Shown: positions 18,263-28,542, counted from the stretch's first letter. The stretch is 64,000 nucleotides of DNA from Rhizobiaceae bacterium (GCA_028279875.1 JANQMU010000063.1:1-64000), one strand, 5' to 3'. Notes: a model not told the origin generated them from the letters alone. Program-made: numbers and translations.

Positions 18263-19282
18263 ATGAAAGCGGTCATTTGCGATACGATCGGGTCCGTCGA
18301 CGGGCTGCGGATCGATGAGATTGAAAGCCCGGCGCTCGAACGCGGTCATGTTCTGATCCGGGTCGGGGCCTGCGGCGTCAATTTCTACGATGGCCTTGCA
18401 GTTGCGGGAAAATACCAGACCCGGCCCGACCTGCCTTTCACGCCCGGCGGCGAGATCGCCGGCACCGTCATTGCCGTCGGCAAGGGTGTTTTCGGCCTGT
18501 TTGCGGGCCAGCGGGTCCTCGCCTTTACGGGGTTCGGCGGCTATGCCGAGGAGGTCGCCGTTCCGGCTGCTCAGGTGTTCGGGCTTCCGGACTCCATGAC
18601 CTTCAGGGAAGCGGCCGGCTTCCTCATCGCCTATGCCACATCCTACCACGCATTGAAGGACCGCGCCGGATTGCGGTCGGGCCAATCCGTGCTGGTGCTC
18701 GGCGCGGCGGGCGGTGTCGGACTGGCGGCCGTGGAGATCGGCAAGCTGATGGGCGCCAGGGTGATCGCCGCGGCCTCGACGGACGAAAAGCTGGCACTCT
18801 GCCGCGACTATGGCGCCGATGAAACCGTCAATTATTCGACCAATGACCTCAAGACCGAATTGATGGATCTGACGGAGGGGCGCGGCGTCGATGTGGTCTA
18901 TGATCCGGTCGGCGGCGAGGCGTCCAAAGCCGCCCTTCGCTGTCTGTCCGTCGGCGGCCGGCACCTGGTCATCGGCTTTGCCAGCGGCGACATTCCCGAC
19001 CTTGCCTTCAATCAGTTGCTGCTCAAGCAGATCTCGGTGACCGGGGTGTTGTGGGGCGCTTTTTCGCGGTCCGAACCCCAAAAAAACGGTGAAAACATCG
19101 CCGAATTGCTGGCCTGGTTCAGTGCCGGTCGGCTGGCGCCGCATATTTGCGAAACCTATCCCTTCGATGCATTCGGCAGGGCGCTGTCGCGTGTCATGAA
19201 CCGCGACGCGAAGGGCAAGGTGGTCCTCGAGATGGACGTTGTCGACACGGTCGAGCCCATCGGCTGGGAGGCCGCGAAATGA
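18263..19282 (+). CDS. NADPH:quinone oxidoreductase-like MDR protein
   Basis: The 339-residue zinc-free medium-chain reductase begins MKAVICDTIGSVDGL. It has the VGACGVNFYDGLAVAGKY region typical of QOR proteins and the nucleotide loop LGAAGGVGLAA. No zinc-binding cysteine cluster is present. Related enzymes reduce quinones or enoyl-CoA double bonds. It is first in the long plus-strand operon with the FadJ-like protein and IpdAB, so an enoyl reduction step on a CoA ester is plausible. The longer upstream frame to 18203 overlaps the operator and was rejected. Confidence 0.85.
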   Translation: MKAVICDTIGSVDGLRIDEIESPALERGHVLIRVGACGVNFYDGLAVAGKYQTRPDLPFTPGGEIAGTVIAVGKGVFGLFAGQRVLAFTGFGGYAEEVAVPAAQVFGLPDSMTFREAAGFLIAYATSYHALKDRAGLRSGQSVLVLGAAGGVGLAAVEIGKLMGARVIAAASTDEKLALCRDYGADETVNYSTNDLKTELMDLTEGRGVDVVYDPVGGEASKAALRCLSVGGRHLVIGFASGDIPDLAFNQLLLKQISVTGVLWGAFSRSEPQKNGENIAELLAWFSAGRLAPHICETYPFDAFGRALSRVMNRDAKGKVVLEMDVVDTVEPIGWEAAK

Positions 19283-21363
19283 CGGCCTTTGCCCGGGCGG
19301 CGGTTCAATTGCGGGGTGTCGGCGATGTTCTGGTCGCGGATATCGACAACCCGCCCGTCAATGCGCTCTCGCACGCCGTCAGGGCTGGCTTGATCGCGGC
19401 GCTGGACCGGCTGGAGGCGGACGAAACGTTGTCGGGTCTGGTGATCGCGGCCCGCGGACGGTTGTTCAGCGCCGGCGCCGACATCAACGAGTTCAACGCC
19501 GACATCGAACCACCGTTTCTCGGCGACGTGATCGAGCGGCTTGAAACGGCGACCAAGCCGGTCATCGCCGCCATTCACGGCAGCGCGCTCGGCGGCGGGC
19601 TTGAACTGGCGATCGCCTGCCATGGCCGAATTGCCGCCGACGACGCCGTCTTCGGCCTTCCGGAAGTCAAGCTGGGCATTCTGCCGGGCGCCGGCGGCAT
19701 CGTGCGCCTGCCACGGCTTGTTGGCATCGAACAGGCCGTGGCGATGATCGCGGAGGGTCGCCGGATCGATGCGTCCGAGGCGCTGACCGCCGGCCTCATC
19801 GACCGGATCGCGACCGGCGACCTGATCGGCGAGGCAACGGAGATGGTGAGCGCGGCTGTCCGATCGGCGCTGCCCCGCACAAGCGAAAGGCCGTTTCCGC
19901 TTTTCGATGCCGCACAACAGGACGCCACGCGCAAGGCGCTTGCAGGGAGATATCGGGGACAGGATGCTCCGCAAAAGGCGGTGGACCTGCTCGCCATGGC
20001 CGCCCGCACTCCCGTCGCCGAGGCTCTGCGCCTTGAACAGGCGGCCTGCAAGGCGCTGCTGTCCACCGACCAGTCACGCGCCCTGCGGCACCTGTTCACG
20101 GCGGAACGGGACGCCACGCGTGTTGCCGGCGTGGACCGGGAGACGGCGGCAAGGCCGATCGACCGGGTCGGCATTGTCGGCGCCGGTACGATGGGGCGCG
20201 GCATCGCCGTTGCCTGCCTCGACGCCGGTTTGCCGGTGGTGCTTGTCGGGCGTTCGGAGGCCTCGATCGAGGCGGCGCGACAGGCGATCTCGAAAATCTA
20301 CGGCAGCGCGGTCAAGCGCGGCCGATTGAGCGAGACGGCGGTCGAGGAAAGACTGGCCCGGCTCGAAACGACACCCGTCCTCGACCGCCTTTGCGAGGCC
20401 GATCTGGTGATCGAGACCATCGCCGAGGATCCCGACGCCAAACGGGCTGTCATCTCGGCGATTGACTTGATCGTGCCGGAGCGAACGATCCTGGTGACCA
20501 ACACCTCGTTCCTCGACATCGAGAGCCTCGCCCAGGCGACCGAACGGCCCGGCCATTTCGCCGGCATGCATTTCTTCAATCCGGCCAATGTGATGAAACT
20601 GGTGGAGAATGTCCGCACGAAAAGAGCGGCGCCGGATGTTCTGGTCACCCTGATGGCGTTCGCCAAGCGCCTCGGCAAGACCGCGGTCATGGTCGGACCG
20701 TCCGAGGGGTTCGTCGTCAACCGGATGCTGTCGAAGCGGACCCGGGAAGCCCTGTTTCTGTTGCAGGAGGGCGCAACGCCGCGACAGATCGACCGGGTGC
20801 TGACGGATTTCGGTTTTCCCGTCGGTCCTCTGGCGCTTGCCGATATGGCCGGCCTCGACGTGCTGGCCGCTACGCGTGCGGCGCGGCTGGCGGCGATGAG
20901 CGAACGTGAACGTGGGGCCGATATTGTCGAAAGGCTGGTAGCCGCCGGCCGCCTCGGCCGGAAAAACGGCGCTGGCTACTACACCTATGGCGATAGCCGC
21001 ACGCCGCAACCCGATCCGGCAGTGGATACGCTTCTTGCCGCCCACCGCGCCGAGCGCGGCATCGCGGCGCGAACCGTCACCGATGACGAGGTCCGCGAGC
21101 GCTGTCTCTTTGCCATCATCAATGAAGGCGCAAAGCTGTTGGAAGAGAACGCCGTTGCCCGGCCCGGCGATATCGACGTGCTTTGGACGAAAGGGCTGGG
21201 CTTTCCGGCGCATCTCGGCGGTCCGATGCACTACGCCGAAACGATCGGGCTGTCGCACGTGCACAGCGCGCTCTCCCGCTATGCGGGCATTGTCGGCGAT
21301 GAATATTTCAAACCGGCACGGCTGATCGAGCAAGGCGCCGCCGGCGACGGGAGGTTCTCTTGA
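19279..21363 (+). CDS. Enoyl-CoA hydratase / 3-hydroxyacyl-CoA dehydrogenase (FadJ/FadB-like)
   Basis: The 694-residue bifunctional beta-oxidation enzyme has an N-terminal crotonase domain with both catalytic glutamates (E109 in GGGLEL, E129 in LPEV). The dehydrogenase half begins at the NAD loop GAGTMG (301-306) and contains HFFNPANVMKLVE. It hydrates an enoyl-CoA and oxidises the 3-hydroxyacyl-CoA. ATG 19279 overlaps the previous stop as ATGA. It is placed directly before ipdA and ipdB, consistent with chain shortening of the ring-opened product. Confidence 0.93.
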   Translation: MTAFARAAVQLRGVGDVLVADIDNPPVNALSHAVRAGLIAALDRLEADETLSGLVIAARGRLFSAGADINEFNADIEPPFLGDVIERLETATKPVIAAIHGSALGGGLELAIACHGRIAADDAVFGLPEVKLGILPGAGGIVRLPRLVGIEQAVAMIAEGRRIDASEALTAGLIDRIATGDLIGEATEMVSAAVRSALPRTSERPFPLFDAAQQDATRKALAGRYRGQDAPQKAVDLLAMAARTPVAEALRLEQAACKALLSTDQSRALRHLFTAERDATRVAGVDRETAARPIDRVGIVGAGTMGRGIAVACLDAGLPVVLVGRSEASIEAARQAISKIYGSAVKRGRLSETAVEERLARLETTPVLDRLCEADLVIETIAEDPDAKRAVISAIDLIVPERTILVTNTSFLDIESLAQATERPGHFAGMHFFNPANVMKLVENVRTKRAAPDVLVTLMAFAKRLGKTAVMVGPSEGFVVNRMLSKRTREALFLLQEGATPRQIDRVLTDFGFPVGPLALADMAGLDVLAATRAARLAAMSERERGADIVERLVAAGRLGRKNGAGYYTYGDSRTPQPDPAVDTLLAAHRAERGIAARTVTDDEVRERCLFAIINEGAKLLEENAVARPGDIDVLWTKGLGFPAHLGGPMHYAETIGLSHVHSALSRYAGIVGDEYFKPARLIEQGAAGDGRFS

Positions 21364-21418
21364 ACTGTCGATTTCCCCGCCATGCCGGCATTTCCATGAA
21401 GGAACTGGTCAAAACAAG

Positions 21419-22297
21419 ATGAACAAGCAAATGAGCCTTCGCGAAGTTGTTGCAACGTTGAGCAACGGGATGACCATCGGCATTGGCGGCTGGGGACCGC
21501 GGCGCAAGCCCATGGCCCTGATCCGCGAGATCCTGCGGTCGGATCTGCAGGACCTGACGGTCGTCGCCTATGGCGGTCCGGAGATCGGCATGTTGTGTGC
21601 GGCGGGCAAGATCAAACGGCTCATCTACGGATTCGTTTCGATGGATTTCATTCCCATCGAGCCGTTTTTCCGCAAGGCGCGCCAGGCGGGAACCGTCGAA
21701 GTGAACGAGCTCGACGAGGGGTTGCTGATGCTCGGCCTGCAGGCTGCCGCGCACCGGCTGCCCTTCCTGCCGTCCCGGGTCGGCCTTGGATCCGACGTGA
21801 TCGCCAGCAACCCGCATTTCAAGACCGTTGCCTCGCCCTATGACGATGGCGAGACCCTGCTCGCCATGCCGGCGATCCCGCTGGACGCCGCGCTCATTCA
21901 TGTTTCCCGCGCGGACCGTCTGGGCAACACCCAGACCGACGGGCCGGATCCCTATTTCGATGCCCTGTTCGCCCGCGCCGCAGAGCGTTGTTACGTCACC
22001 GCTGAGACGGTGGTCGACAGGATGGATCTGACGCATTCCGACACGGCCAAGAACAATCTCTTCGAACGCTGCTTCGTTTCCGGCGTCATCGATGCGCCGC
22101 TCGGCGCCCATCCGACCGCCGCGCACGACGCCTATGGATGGGATGCCGATCACCTGAAGGCCTATGCGGCGCTTGCCGGCGAGGATGACGGCTGGGACGA
22201 CTATTTTGAAACCTATGTCGCGGGCGATGAGGATGGCTATGCCGAGCGCGCCGGCGGCGTCCGGCATATCCGAAACCTCCCCCTCCCGGTTCTGTGA
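21419..22297 (+). CDS. ipdA: IpdA-like COCHEA-CoA hydrolase alpha subunit (CoA-transferase fold)
   Basis: The 292-residue protein closely resembles remembered mycobacterial IpdA: SNGMTIGIGGWGPRRKPM at 16-32, LRSDLQDLTVVAYGGPEIG, YGFVSMD, then NELDEG (96-101) and GLQAAAHRLPFLPSRVGLGS. IpdAB has a class I CoA-transferase fold but hydrolyses and opens the last steroid ring (ring C of the HIP-derived CoA ester). In Comamonas the equivalents are ScdL1/ScdL2. It is coupled to ipdB downstream. This is the most diagnostic marker for steroid C/D-ring degradation in the window. Confidence 0.9.
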   Translation: MNKQMSLREVVATLSNGMTIGIGGWGPRRKPMALIREILRSDLQDLTVVAYGGPEIGMLCAAGKIKRLIYGFVSMDFIPIEPFFRKARQAGTVEVNELDEGLLMLGLQAAAHRLPFLPSRVGLGSDVIASNPHFKTVASPYDDGETLLAMPAIPLDAALIHVSRADRLGNTQTDGPDPYFDALFARAAERCYVTAETVVDRMDLTHSDTAKNNLFERCFVSGVIDAPLGAHPTAAHDAYGWDADHLKAYAALAGEDDGWDDYFETYVAGDEDGYAERAGGVRHIRNLPLPVL

Positions 22298-22308
22298 GTA
22301 GGTATCCC

Positions 22309-23103
22309 ATGACGACTGCAAGACAATTCACCCTGGCCGAGCTCGTGATTGTCGCGGCCGCGGAAGCCTGGCGCGGCGGCGGAGAGGTGCTCGCCACCGG
22401 GATCGGGCCCCTGCCCCGCATCGCCGCGGGTCTTGCCAAATCGACCTTCGCGCCGGAGATCATGATGACCGATGGCGAAGCCTTCCTGGTCGAAGAACCG
22501 GTGCCGATCGGTCCGCGCAACGGTTACACGCCGAAACATTCCGGCTGGATGCCCTATCACCGGGTGTTCGACAATGTCTGGTCGGGGCGGCGGCATGCCA
22601 TGGTGACGCCGGTGCAGCTCGACCGCTGGGGCCAGGGCAATATCGCGGCGCTCGGCAATCCACGCAAACCGAAGGTGCAACTCCTCGGAGTCCGCGGTTT
22701 TCCGGGCAACAGCGTCAACCACCGCAACTCCATGTTCATCCCGAACCATTCGCGGCGCGCCTTTGTCGAGGGCGAGGTCGACGTGATCGCGTCGGTCGGT
22801 TACGGCGAAAAGCACTGGCCGGACGGAGCGAAACGTCCGCCGGTCGATATCGGCATCGTCGTCACCAATCTGTGCGTCATGGACTTCAAGGGGCCGGGCC
22901 ATGCCGCACGGCTGGTGTCCTTGCATCCGGGCGTCACCTTTGACGCCGTGCAGGAGGCGACCGGCTTTCCGCTTCTGTGCGAGGCCGCGCCACCGGTCAC
23001 GCCGGCTCCCACGGAAGAACAGCTGACGGTTATCGAGCGGCTCGATCCGCACAACATCCGGGCGACCGTGATCAAGGGTAACCCGCCCGGCAACGGAACG
23101 TGA
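22309..23103 (+). CDS. ipdB: IpdB-like COCHEA-CoA hydrolase beta subunit
   Basis: The 264-residue partner of IpdA carries the conserved [20 protein letters not shown] start, and [20 protein letters not shown] with HSRRAFV following, a pattern I associate with IpdB and its Comamonas counterpart. ATG 22309 has AGTAGGT upstream; a GTG at 22294 would overlap ipdA's stop but lacks a binding site. It forms the heteromeric ring-cleaving hydrolase with IpdA. Confidence 0.9.
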   Translation: MTTARQFTLAELVIVAAAEAWRGGGEVLATGIGPLPRIAAGLAKSTFAPEIMMTDGEAFLVEEPVPIGPRNGYTPKHSGWMPYHRVFDNVWSGRRHAMVTPVQLDRWGQGNIAALGNPRKPKVQLLGVRGFPGNSVNHRNSMFIPNHSRRAFVEGEVDVIASVGYGEKHWPDGAKRPPVDIGIVVTNLCVMDFKGPGHAARLVSLHPGVTFDAVQEATGFPLLCEAAPPVTPAPTEEQLTVIERLDPHNIRATVIKGNPPGNGT

Positions 23104-23110
23104 ATCGGTC

Positions 23111-24319
23111 ATGGATTTTGAACACAGTCAGCGCACGCGGAACCTGCTTGAGCGCCTGAATGCCTTCATGGACGCCCATGTCTATCCCAACGAATTGCGC
23201 TATCACGAGGAGATTGCGGCCAATCGGTGGAGCCAGCCGCCGGTTCTGAAAGCCCTGAAAGCCGAAGCGCGGTCGGCCGGCCTGTGGAATCTCTTCCTGC
23301 CCGACGAGGACCATGGCGCCGGCCTTGGCAATGTGGACTATGCACCGCTATGCGAAGTGATGGGCCGCGTCCATTTCAGCGCGCAGGTCTTCAATTGCTC
23401 GGCGCCCGACAGCGGCAATATCGAAACCCTCATCCGCTACGGGACCGATGCGCAGAAGGATCGCTGGCTGCAGCTGCTGCTTGATGGCGAGATCCGTTCG
23501 GCCTTCGCCATGACCGAGCCGGATGTTGCGTCGAGCGACGCCACCAATATCGCCGCGCCCATTACCCGCGACGGAGACGACTATGTCATCAACGGCCGCA
23601 AATGGTGGATTTCCGGGCTTGGCGATCCGGCCTGCCGGCTGATCATCTTCCTCGGCCTGTCGAACGGTGACGCACCGAAGCACCAGCGCCATTCGATGAT
23701 CCTCGTCCCACGGGACGCGCCGGGTATCACGGTCAAGCGTCCGCTGACGGTATTCGGTTATGACGACGCGCCGCAGGGTCACATGGAAATCACGTTCGAA
23801 GACGTCCGCGTCCCGGCGGCCAACATGCTGCTCGGCGAAGGGCGCGGCTTCGAGATCGCGCAGGGGCGGCTCGGCCCCGGCCGCATCCATCACTGTATGC
23901 GGCTGATCGGACTGGCGGAGCGTTGCCTGGAACTGATGTGTCGGCGGGTGAAGACGCGCACCACCTTCGGCAAGCCGGTGTCCGAACAGTCGGTGACGCT
24001 GGAGCGCATCGCCGAGGCGCGCATTCTCATCGACCAGGCGCGCCTTCTGACGATGAAGGCCGCCTGGATGATGGACAAGGTCGGCAACAAGGCGGCGAGA
24101 GCCGAGATCGCCATGATCAAGGTCGCGGCGCCGGGGATGGCCTGCAAGGTCATCGACTGGGCCATCCAGGCGCATGGCGCGGCGGGGCTGTGCGAGGACG
24201 TGGTGCTCGCCAACTATTACGCCCATGCCCGCAAGCTGCGCTTTGCCGACGGCCCGGACGAGATCCACCGCAACCAGATCGGCCGAATCGAACTCGCCAG
24301 ATATGGCGAGGCCGGTTAG
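23111..24319 (+). CDS. Acyl-CoA dehydrogenase, ACAD10/11-like
   Basis: The 402-residue flavoprotein has [13 protein letters not shown] and the C-terminal [14 protein letters not shown], both typical of the ACAD10/11 branch. Where many acyl-CoA dehydrogenases have a catalytic Glu in YEGT, it has Asp in ADGPDE. The next gene encodes a phosphotransferase-fold kinase that in animal ACAD10/11 is fused to this enzyme. Such pairs process 4-hydroxyacyl-CoA esters: the kinase phosphorylates the hydroxyl and the dehydrogenase-like partner removes it. That function is an inference here; a plain dehydrogenase step in HIP degradation is the alternative. Confidence 0.88.
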   Translation: MDFEHSQRTRNLLERLNAFMDAHVYPNELRYHEEIAANRWSQPPVLKALKAEARSAGLWNLFLPDEDHGAGLGNVDYAPLCEVMGRVHFSAQVFNCSAPDSGNIETLIRYGTDAQKDRWLQLLLDGEIRSAFAMTEPDVASSDATNIAAPITRDGDDYVINGRKWWISGLGDPACRLIIFLGLSNGDAPKHQRHSMILVPRDAPGITVKRPLTVFGYDDAPQGHMEITFEDVRVPAANMLLGEGRGFEIAQGRLGPGRIHHCMRLIGLAERCLELMCRRVKTRTTFGKPVSEQSVTLERIAEARILIDQARLLTMKAAWMMDKVGNKAARAEIAMIKVAAPGMACKVIDWAIQAHGAAGLCEDVVLANYYAHARKLRFADGPDEIHRNQIGRIELARYGEAG

Positions 24320-24324
24320 CGCGC

Positions 24325-25395
24325 ATGGACGCCGGGCGCCTTGCGGGCACCATGCCCATCGCTGCCGGGGACCGCGTCGGCTCGCCACAGCTTGCGCAAT
24401 ATCTGGCGGACACCATCGGCGGCTGCGAAGGCGCGATGACGGTCAGCCGGTTTCGCGGCGGGCAATCCAATCCGACCTATCTGGTGTCCTTCGCGGGTGG
24501 TCGCCGGCTGGTGCTGCGTAAGAAGCCCGACGGGAAGCTGCTGCCCTCGGCCCATGCGGTGGATCGGGAATACCGGGTCATTCGGGCGCTGGAGCATACG
24601 GACGTACCGGTCGCCCGCGCACATCTGTTGTGCGATGACGAGACGCTTGTCGGCACCGTGTTCTATGTCATGGATTACGTGCCGGGCCGCACATTCTGGG
24701 ATCCCGCCCTTCCCGGCCTGTCGCGCGGGGAGCGGCGCCGGGTCTTTGCCGAGATGTCCCGCGTTATTGCAGCGCTTCATTCGCTCGATGTTTCGACACT
24801 CGGCCTTGCCGGTTTTGGCAAGACCGACAACTACATGGCGCGGCAGGTGGCGCGCTGGACGACGCAGTATCTGGCGTCCGAAACGGAACCGATACCGGCA
24901 ATGCACTTCCTGATCGGCTGGTTGCCGGCCAATCTGCCGCCGGAGAACCCGTCTGTCCTGATCCACGGGGACTTTCGCCTCGACAATGTGATTTTCGACC
25001 GGGAGAGCCTGACGATCCGGGCTGTGCTCGACTGGGAACTGTCGACGCTGGGCGACCCGGTCGCCGACTTCGCCTGTCACATGCTGACCTGGCATCTGCC
25101 GGCGGCACGGTTGCGCGGTCTCGCCGACGTCGATCTTGTGAAACTCGGCATTCCCGGCGAAGCGGCCCACCGCGCCGCCTATTTCAAGGCCCTCGGCCGG
25201 CCGGAGCCGAGCGAGCGGACGTGGAACATCTATCTTGCCTACAGCCTGTTCAGGGTCGCAGCCATTCGCCAGGGCATTATGCGCCGCGCTGTCGACGGGA
25301 CAGCGTCGAGCCGCCACGCCCGCGAGGCCGGCGCGCTTGCGCGTCCGGTCGCCGAACTCGCCGTTAAATATGCCGAACGTGCGTGCAACGCATAG
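24325..25395 (+). CDS. Aminoglycoside-phosphotransferase-fold kinase (ACAD10/11 kinase-like)
   Basis: The 356-residue kinase has FRGGQSNPTYLV (45-56), VLRKKP, the catalytic loop HGDFRLDN (214-221) and the metal-binding LDWELSTLGDP (235-245), all intact. It starts five bases after the acyl-CoA dehydrogenase stop, at ATG 24325 (24352 is an alternative). Animal ACAD10/11 and bacterial LvaA are relatives that phosphorylate 4-hydroxyacyl-CoA. It is unlikely to be an antibiotic-resistance gene given this context. Confidence 0.85.
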   Translation: MDAGRLAGTMPIAAGDRVGSPQLAQYLADTIGGCEGAMTVSRFRGGQSNPTYLVSFAGGRRLVLRKKPDGKLLPSAHAVDREYRVIRALEHTDVPVARAHLLCDDETLVGTVFYVMDYVPGRTFWDPALPGLSRGERRRVFAEMSRVIAALHSLDVSTLGLAGFGKTDNYMARQVARWTTQYLASETEPIPAMHFLIGWLPANLPPENPSVLIHGDFRLDNVIFDRESLTIRAVLDWELSTLGDPVADFACHMLTWHLPAARLRGLADVDLVKLGIPGEAAHRAAYFKALGRPEPSERTWNIYLAYSLFRVAAIRQGIMRRAVDGTASSRHAREAGALARPVAELAVKYAERACNA

Positions 25396-25415
25396 GGCAG
25401 GACAAGGAGACAATC

Positions 25416-26195
25416 ATGCCATCCGAACATCCTCTTTTTCCGGACCGGGGCGCGGCGGTCGTGATCGGTGGCAGCGGCGGTGTCGGCGCCGAGATATGCC
25501 GTGTTCTCGCCCGGGACGGCTGCGATGTGGCGCTGACCTGTTTCCAAAACAGGGACAAGGCGGCCCAGACGGCCGCGGCGGTGGAGAACGAGGGGCGCAG
25601 GGCGACGATCCATACGCTCAATATCGAGGATCCCGAAGCCGTTGGCGCCTTCGTCGGAGCGGTCACCGTCGAGCACGGCGCCATCCACACGCTGATCTAT
25701 GCGGCCGGCCCGCTGTTTCCTCTTGTCCATCTGAGCAAGGTCGAGCCGGGTCTGATGAAAAAGCACCTGCTGCAGGACACGTTCGGCTTCTTCAACGTGG
25801 TGCAGGCGTCGCTGCCGCATTTGCGCGCGGCCAAGGGCTCGATCGTCGCCTGCCAGACCGCGGCGCATTATCGCTATGCAACGGCGGACGGCCTGTCGGT
25901 CGTCCCCAAGGCCGGCGTCAACGCCCTGATGAAGGCCTTCGCCAAGGAGGAAGGGCGCTACGGCATCCGCGCCAACGGCGTCGCGCTCGGCATCATCGAG
26001 ACCGGACAGTTCGAGGCGCTGACGAAACAGGGATTCATCGACGAGAAATACATGCAGCAGGCCGCCCGCAACACGCCGCTGAGGCGCAACGGCACCGCCA
26101 CCGACGTCGCCGAGGCCGTCAGCTTCCTGGCCTCCAGCCGCGCCGGTTTCGTGACGGGCCAGGTCATCTGCACCGATGGCGGCTATTCGATCTGA
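25416..26195 (+). CDS. SDR-fold protein with Ser in place of catalytic Tyr
   Basis: The 259-residue protein starts at ATG 25416 behind AAGGAGA. The cofactor loop GGSGGVGAE and the C-terminal GQVICTDGGYSI are typical SDR. At the active site it reads LSVVPKAG, where other SDRs have YxxxK, so the tyrosine is replaced by serine; the conserved serine region reads VACQTAAHY, with a nearby Tyr that could substitute. Activity is therefore uncertain. It is the last gene of the operon from 18263, directly before operator site 26204. Confidence 0.78.
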   Translation: MPSEHPLFPDRGAAVVIGGSGGVGAEICRVLARDGCDVALTCFQNRDKAAQTAAAVENEGRRATIHTLNIEDPEAVGAFVGAVTVEHGAIHTLIYAAGPLFPLVHLSKVEPGLMKKHLLQDTFGFFNVVQASLPHLRAAKGSIVACQTAAHYRYATADGLSVVPKAGVNALMKAFAKEEGRYGIRANGVALGIIETGQFEALTKQGFIDEKYMQQAARNTPLRRNGTATDVAEAVSFLASSRAGFVTGQVICTDGGYSI

Positions 26196-26203
26196 ACGGG
26201 CTC

Positions 26204-26221
26204 TTAGTCAATTCAGACGAT
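26204..26221 (+). promoter_or_regulatory. 18-bp operator motif, site 4
   Basis: TTAGTCAATTCAGACGAT lies 55 bases before the thiolase start at 26277. Outside the six-base spacer it is identical to site 1. Confidence 0.7.
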
Positions 26222-26276
26222 GCCGCTTCGCCGGGGCGGTCCTACCGCTGGAAGGAGAGTGAGAGAGGAACCCCGT

Positions 26277-27482
26277 TTGCGCGAACCCGTCATTGTTTCC
26301 GTTGCCCGCACGCCGATCGCCAAGGCCTTTCGCGGGGCCTTCAACGACACCGAAGCTCCGGCGCTGTCGGGCCATGCCGCCCGCCACGCCGTCAGTCGCG
26401 CCGGCGTTGCGCCCGATGAGGTCGAAGACGTCATTATCGGCTGCTCCGCGCAACAAGGCACCCAGGGCTACAATATCGGGCGCCTGACGGCCGCCGCCGC
26501 CGGCTTTCCCGACAGCGTTCCGGGCATGACGATCGACCGGATGTGCTCGTCCGGCCTGATGGCCGTGGCGACGGCGGCCCGGCAGATCATGGTCGAAGGC
26601 ATGGACATTGTGCTTGCTGGCGGCGTGGAATCGATCAGCCTGACCCAGAACAAGCACAAGAACACGTTCCGTGCCCGTTCCGAAACCGTCACGACCCTCT
26701 GGCCGCACATGTATATGACGATGATCGAGACCGCCGAGATCGTCGCCCGCAAATATGGCGTGAGCCGTGAAAGCCAGGATGCCTTTGCCCTCGAAAGCCA
26801 GCTTCGGACAGCGGCGGCCTATGAGGCCGGCCGCTTCGACGACGAGATCGTGCCGCTGCCGACCACCAAAATCGTCACCGACCGCGAAAAGCGGGAAACG
26901 CATGTCGAGGACACGCTGCTGACCCGGGATGAAGGATTTCGGGCGGACACGACGCTGAGCGGCCTTGCCGGCCTGAAACCGGTCTTTGCCGATGGCGAAA
27001 CCATCGCGACCGGCGACTATGTCACCGCCGGCAATGCATCGCAGCTCTCCGACGGCGCGGCGGCGCTGGTGCTGATGGAAGCATCGCTGGCGCAAAAGCG
27101 CGGCCTGGCGCCGCTCGGCGCCTATCGCGGCATGAGTGTCGCCGGCGTGCCGCCGCAGGAAATGGGCATCGGCCCGGTGGTTGCCGTGCCCAGGCTGCTG
27201 GCCCGGCACGGTCTGACCACCGATGATATCGGTCTTTGGGAACTCAACGAGGCCTTTGCCAGCCAGGCGGTCTATTGCCGCGACACGCTCGGCATCGACC
27301 CGCAGCGCATGAATGTCGACGGCGGCGCCATCGCCATCGGCCATCCCTTCGGCATGACGGGCGCCCGCGCCACCGGCCATCTGCTTCTCGAAGGAAGGCG
27401 GCGCGGCGTCAAATATGGCGTCGTGACCATGTGTGTCGGCGGCGGAATGGGCGCGGCCGGGCTGTTCGAGATCTTCCCGTGA
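26277..27482 (+). CDS. Thiolase, FadA6-like
   Basis: The 401-residue acetyl-CoA acyltransferase has the nucleophile C90 in [36 protein letters not shown] and the second cysteine in [13 protein letters not shown] 26277 is chosen because GAGAGGAA sits seven bases upstream; a GTG at 26259 has poor spacing, and the ATG at 26220 lies inside the operator. In the KstR2 regulon the thiolase is FadA6, which removes acetyl-CoA after ring opening; this is the best candidate for that role. The next gene overlaps by four bases. Confidence 0.9.
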   Translation: MREPVIVSVARTPIAKAFRGAFNDTEAPALSGHAARHAVSRAGVAPDEVEDVIIGCSAQQGTQGYNIGRLTAAAAGFPDSVPGMTIDRMCSSGLMAVATAARQIMVEGMDIVLAGGVESISLTQNKHKNTFRARSETVTTLWPHMYMTMIETAEIVARKYGVSRESQDAFALESQLRTAAAYEAGRFDDEIVPLPTTKIVTDREKRETHVEDTLLTRDEGFRADTTLSGLAGLKPVFADGETIATGDYVTAGNASQLSDGAAALVLMEASLAQKRGLAPLGAYRGMSVAGVPPQEMGIGPVVAVPRLLARHGLTTDDIGLWELNEAFASQAVYCRDTLGIDPQRMNVDGGAIAIGHPFGMTGARATGHLLLEGRRRGVKYGVVTMCVGGGMGAAGLFEIFP

Positions 27483-28081
27483 CGAGCACGCCTGCCCGGC
27501 CCGTTCTGGCCGATCCGCTTCTCGGCCCGGCCACCCAGTTGGGTTTCGTGGTGCGCGACGTCGAGGCGGCGATGCGGCACTGGATCGAGGTTTTCGGCGT
27601 CGGCCCGTTCATCTGCATGGAACACGGCGTGTCGCAACCGCCCTCGGTGACCCGGCATCGCGGCCAACCGGTCTCAGTGGAGCTCAAGCTCGGCTTTGCC
27701 TATCTGGGCGACGTGCAGATCGAGCTGATCGAACAGACCAACGAAGCCCCCTCGCCCTACACGGAGTTCCTGAAAGACGGGCGCGAAGGCCTTCAGCATC
27801 TTGGGTTCCTGGTCGAAGACCCCGCCGCCGCAAAACGCAAGGTCGAAGCCGCCGGATACCGACCGGCCTATGAAATCGGCGTGACCGGGCGAAACATGCC
27901 GATCATCTATTATGACTCGCCATCGCTCTGCGGCCCGATGCTGGAACTGGTGCCATCACAGTGGCAGCCGGCGCGGCAAGCGGTATGGGAGGCGATCGAC
28001 GCATGGGATGGCGGCGATCCGGTGCTGCGCTTCGAGACTTATACGGATTTTCTGGACCAGGCGGATGTACGTTTTGGCTAG
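27479..28081 (+). CDS. VOC-superfamily protein (glyoxalase/epimerase-like)
   Basis: The 200-residue protein starts at GTG 27479, overlapping the thiolase stop. It has two beta-alpha-beta-beta-beta units: [20 protein letters not shown] and [21 protein letters not shown], with [13 protein letters not shown] between. Metal ligands (H/E) are plausible at the His of LQHLGF and the Glu of MLELVPS. The family includes methylmalonyl-CoA epimerase and ring-cleaving dioxygenases. The length and spacing suggest an epimerase-like role on a CoA ester, which is inference. Confidence 0.78.
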   Translation: MTSTPARPVLADPLLGPATQLGFVVRDVEAAMRHWIEVFGVGPFICMEHGVSQPPSVTRHRGQPVSVELKLGFAYLGDVQIELIEQTNEAPSPYTEFLKDGREGLQHLGFLVEDPAAAKRKVEAAGYRPAYEIGVTGRNMPIIYYDSPSLCGPMLELVPSQWQPARQAVWEAIDAWDGGDPVLRFETYTDFLDQADVRFG

Positions 28082-28101
28082 ATTAACGGTTTGGTTACCA
28101 A

Positions 28102-28542
28102 CTAGCTGGTCAAGTAGATGGCGAAACCAAGACAAATGACCGAAACAGCAATCACTGTTCTGATTTCGCCTAGCCTTTTTTCCAGGCGATGGACTTGTTC
28201 CGAGAGGGCGTCGTGTGCGTTTTGATCGATCATCCGGTCAAGTATCTGGGATGAGTTCAACCTAGCCCAAAGCGCATCACGCCGAAGCGAAACGTTTTCT
28301 ATCGAATCCAGCGGACGTGGCTGGTTGAGATAGGCTTCAAGCTTTGCCAGGGGCTTGTCAGGGTTATACGTTTCTGATGGTCCGGGGGAGGGTTTCGAGA
28401 AATAACCCGCCTCGAATAGCAAACTTGACTGTGTCAGGATTTCATTTCTGCGAGAGGGGTCTTCCGCTTTGGAGAGGTGTTTGGTTTCCCAAGCTTTCTG
28501 GCGCTCAAGCTCAGCAAGATAATCTTCGACGATGTCATCCAT
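28102..28542 (-). CDS. Hypothetical tail-anchored protein
   Basis: The 146-residue protein starts at ATG 28542, with no clear ribosome binding site. It is charged and helical for its first 125 residues, including a short coiled-coil-like stretch (LSEQVHRLEKRLGEIR), and ends in a single hydrophobic segment, TVIAVSVICLGFAIYLTS. It would be anchored in the inner membrane with the bulk in the cytoplasm. I do not recognise the family. GC is lower than in the surrounding catabolic genes and it runs convergent to the VOC gene. Confidence 0.6.
   Translation of the reverse strand: MDDIVEDYLAELERQKAWETKHLSKAEDPSRRNEILTQSSLLFEAGYFSKPSPGPSETYNPDKPLAKLEAYLNQPRPLDSIENVSLRRDALWARLNSSQILDRMIDQNAHDALSEQVHRLEKRLGEIRTVIAVSVICLGFAIYLTS

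Noticed and set aside
24325..25395. Aminoglycoside resistance gene
   Set aside because: The fold matches, but the sequence and the position directly after an ACAD10/11-like gene fit the hydroxyacyl-CoA kinase group much better.
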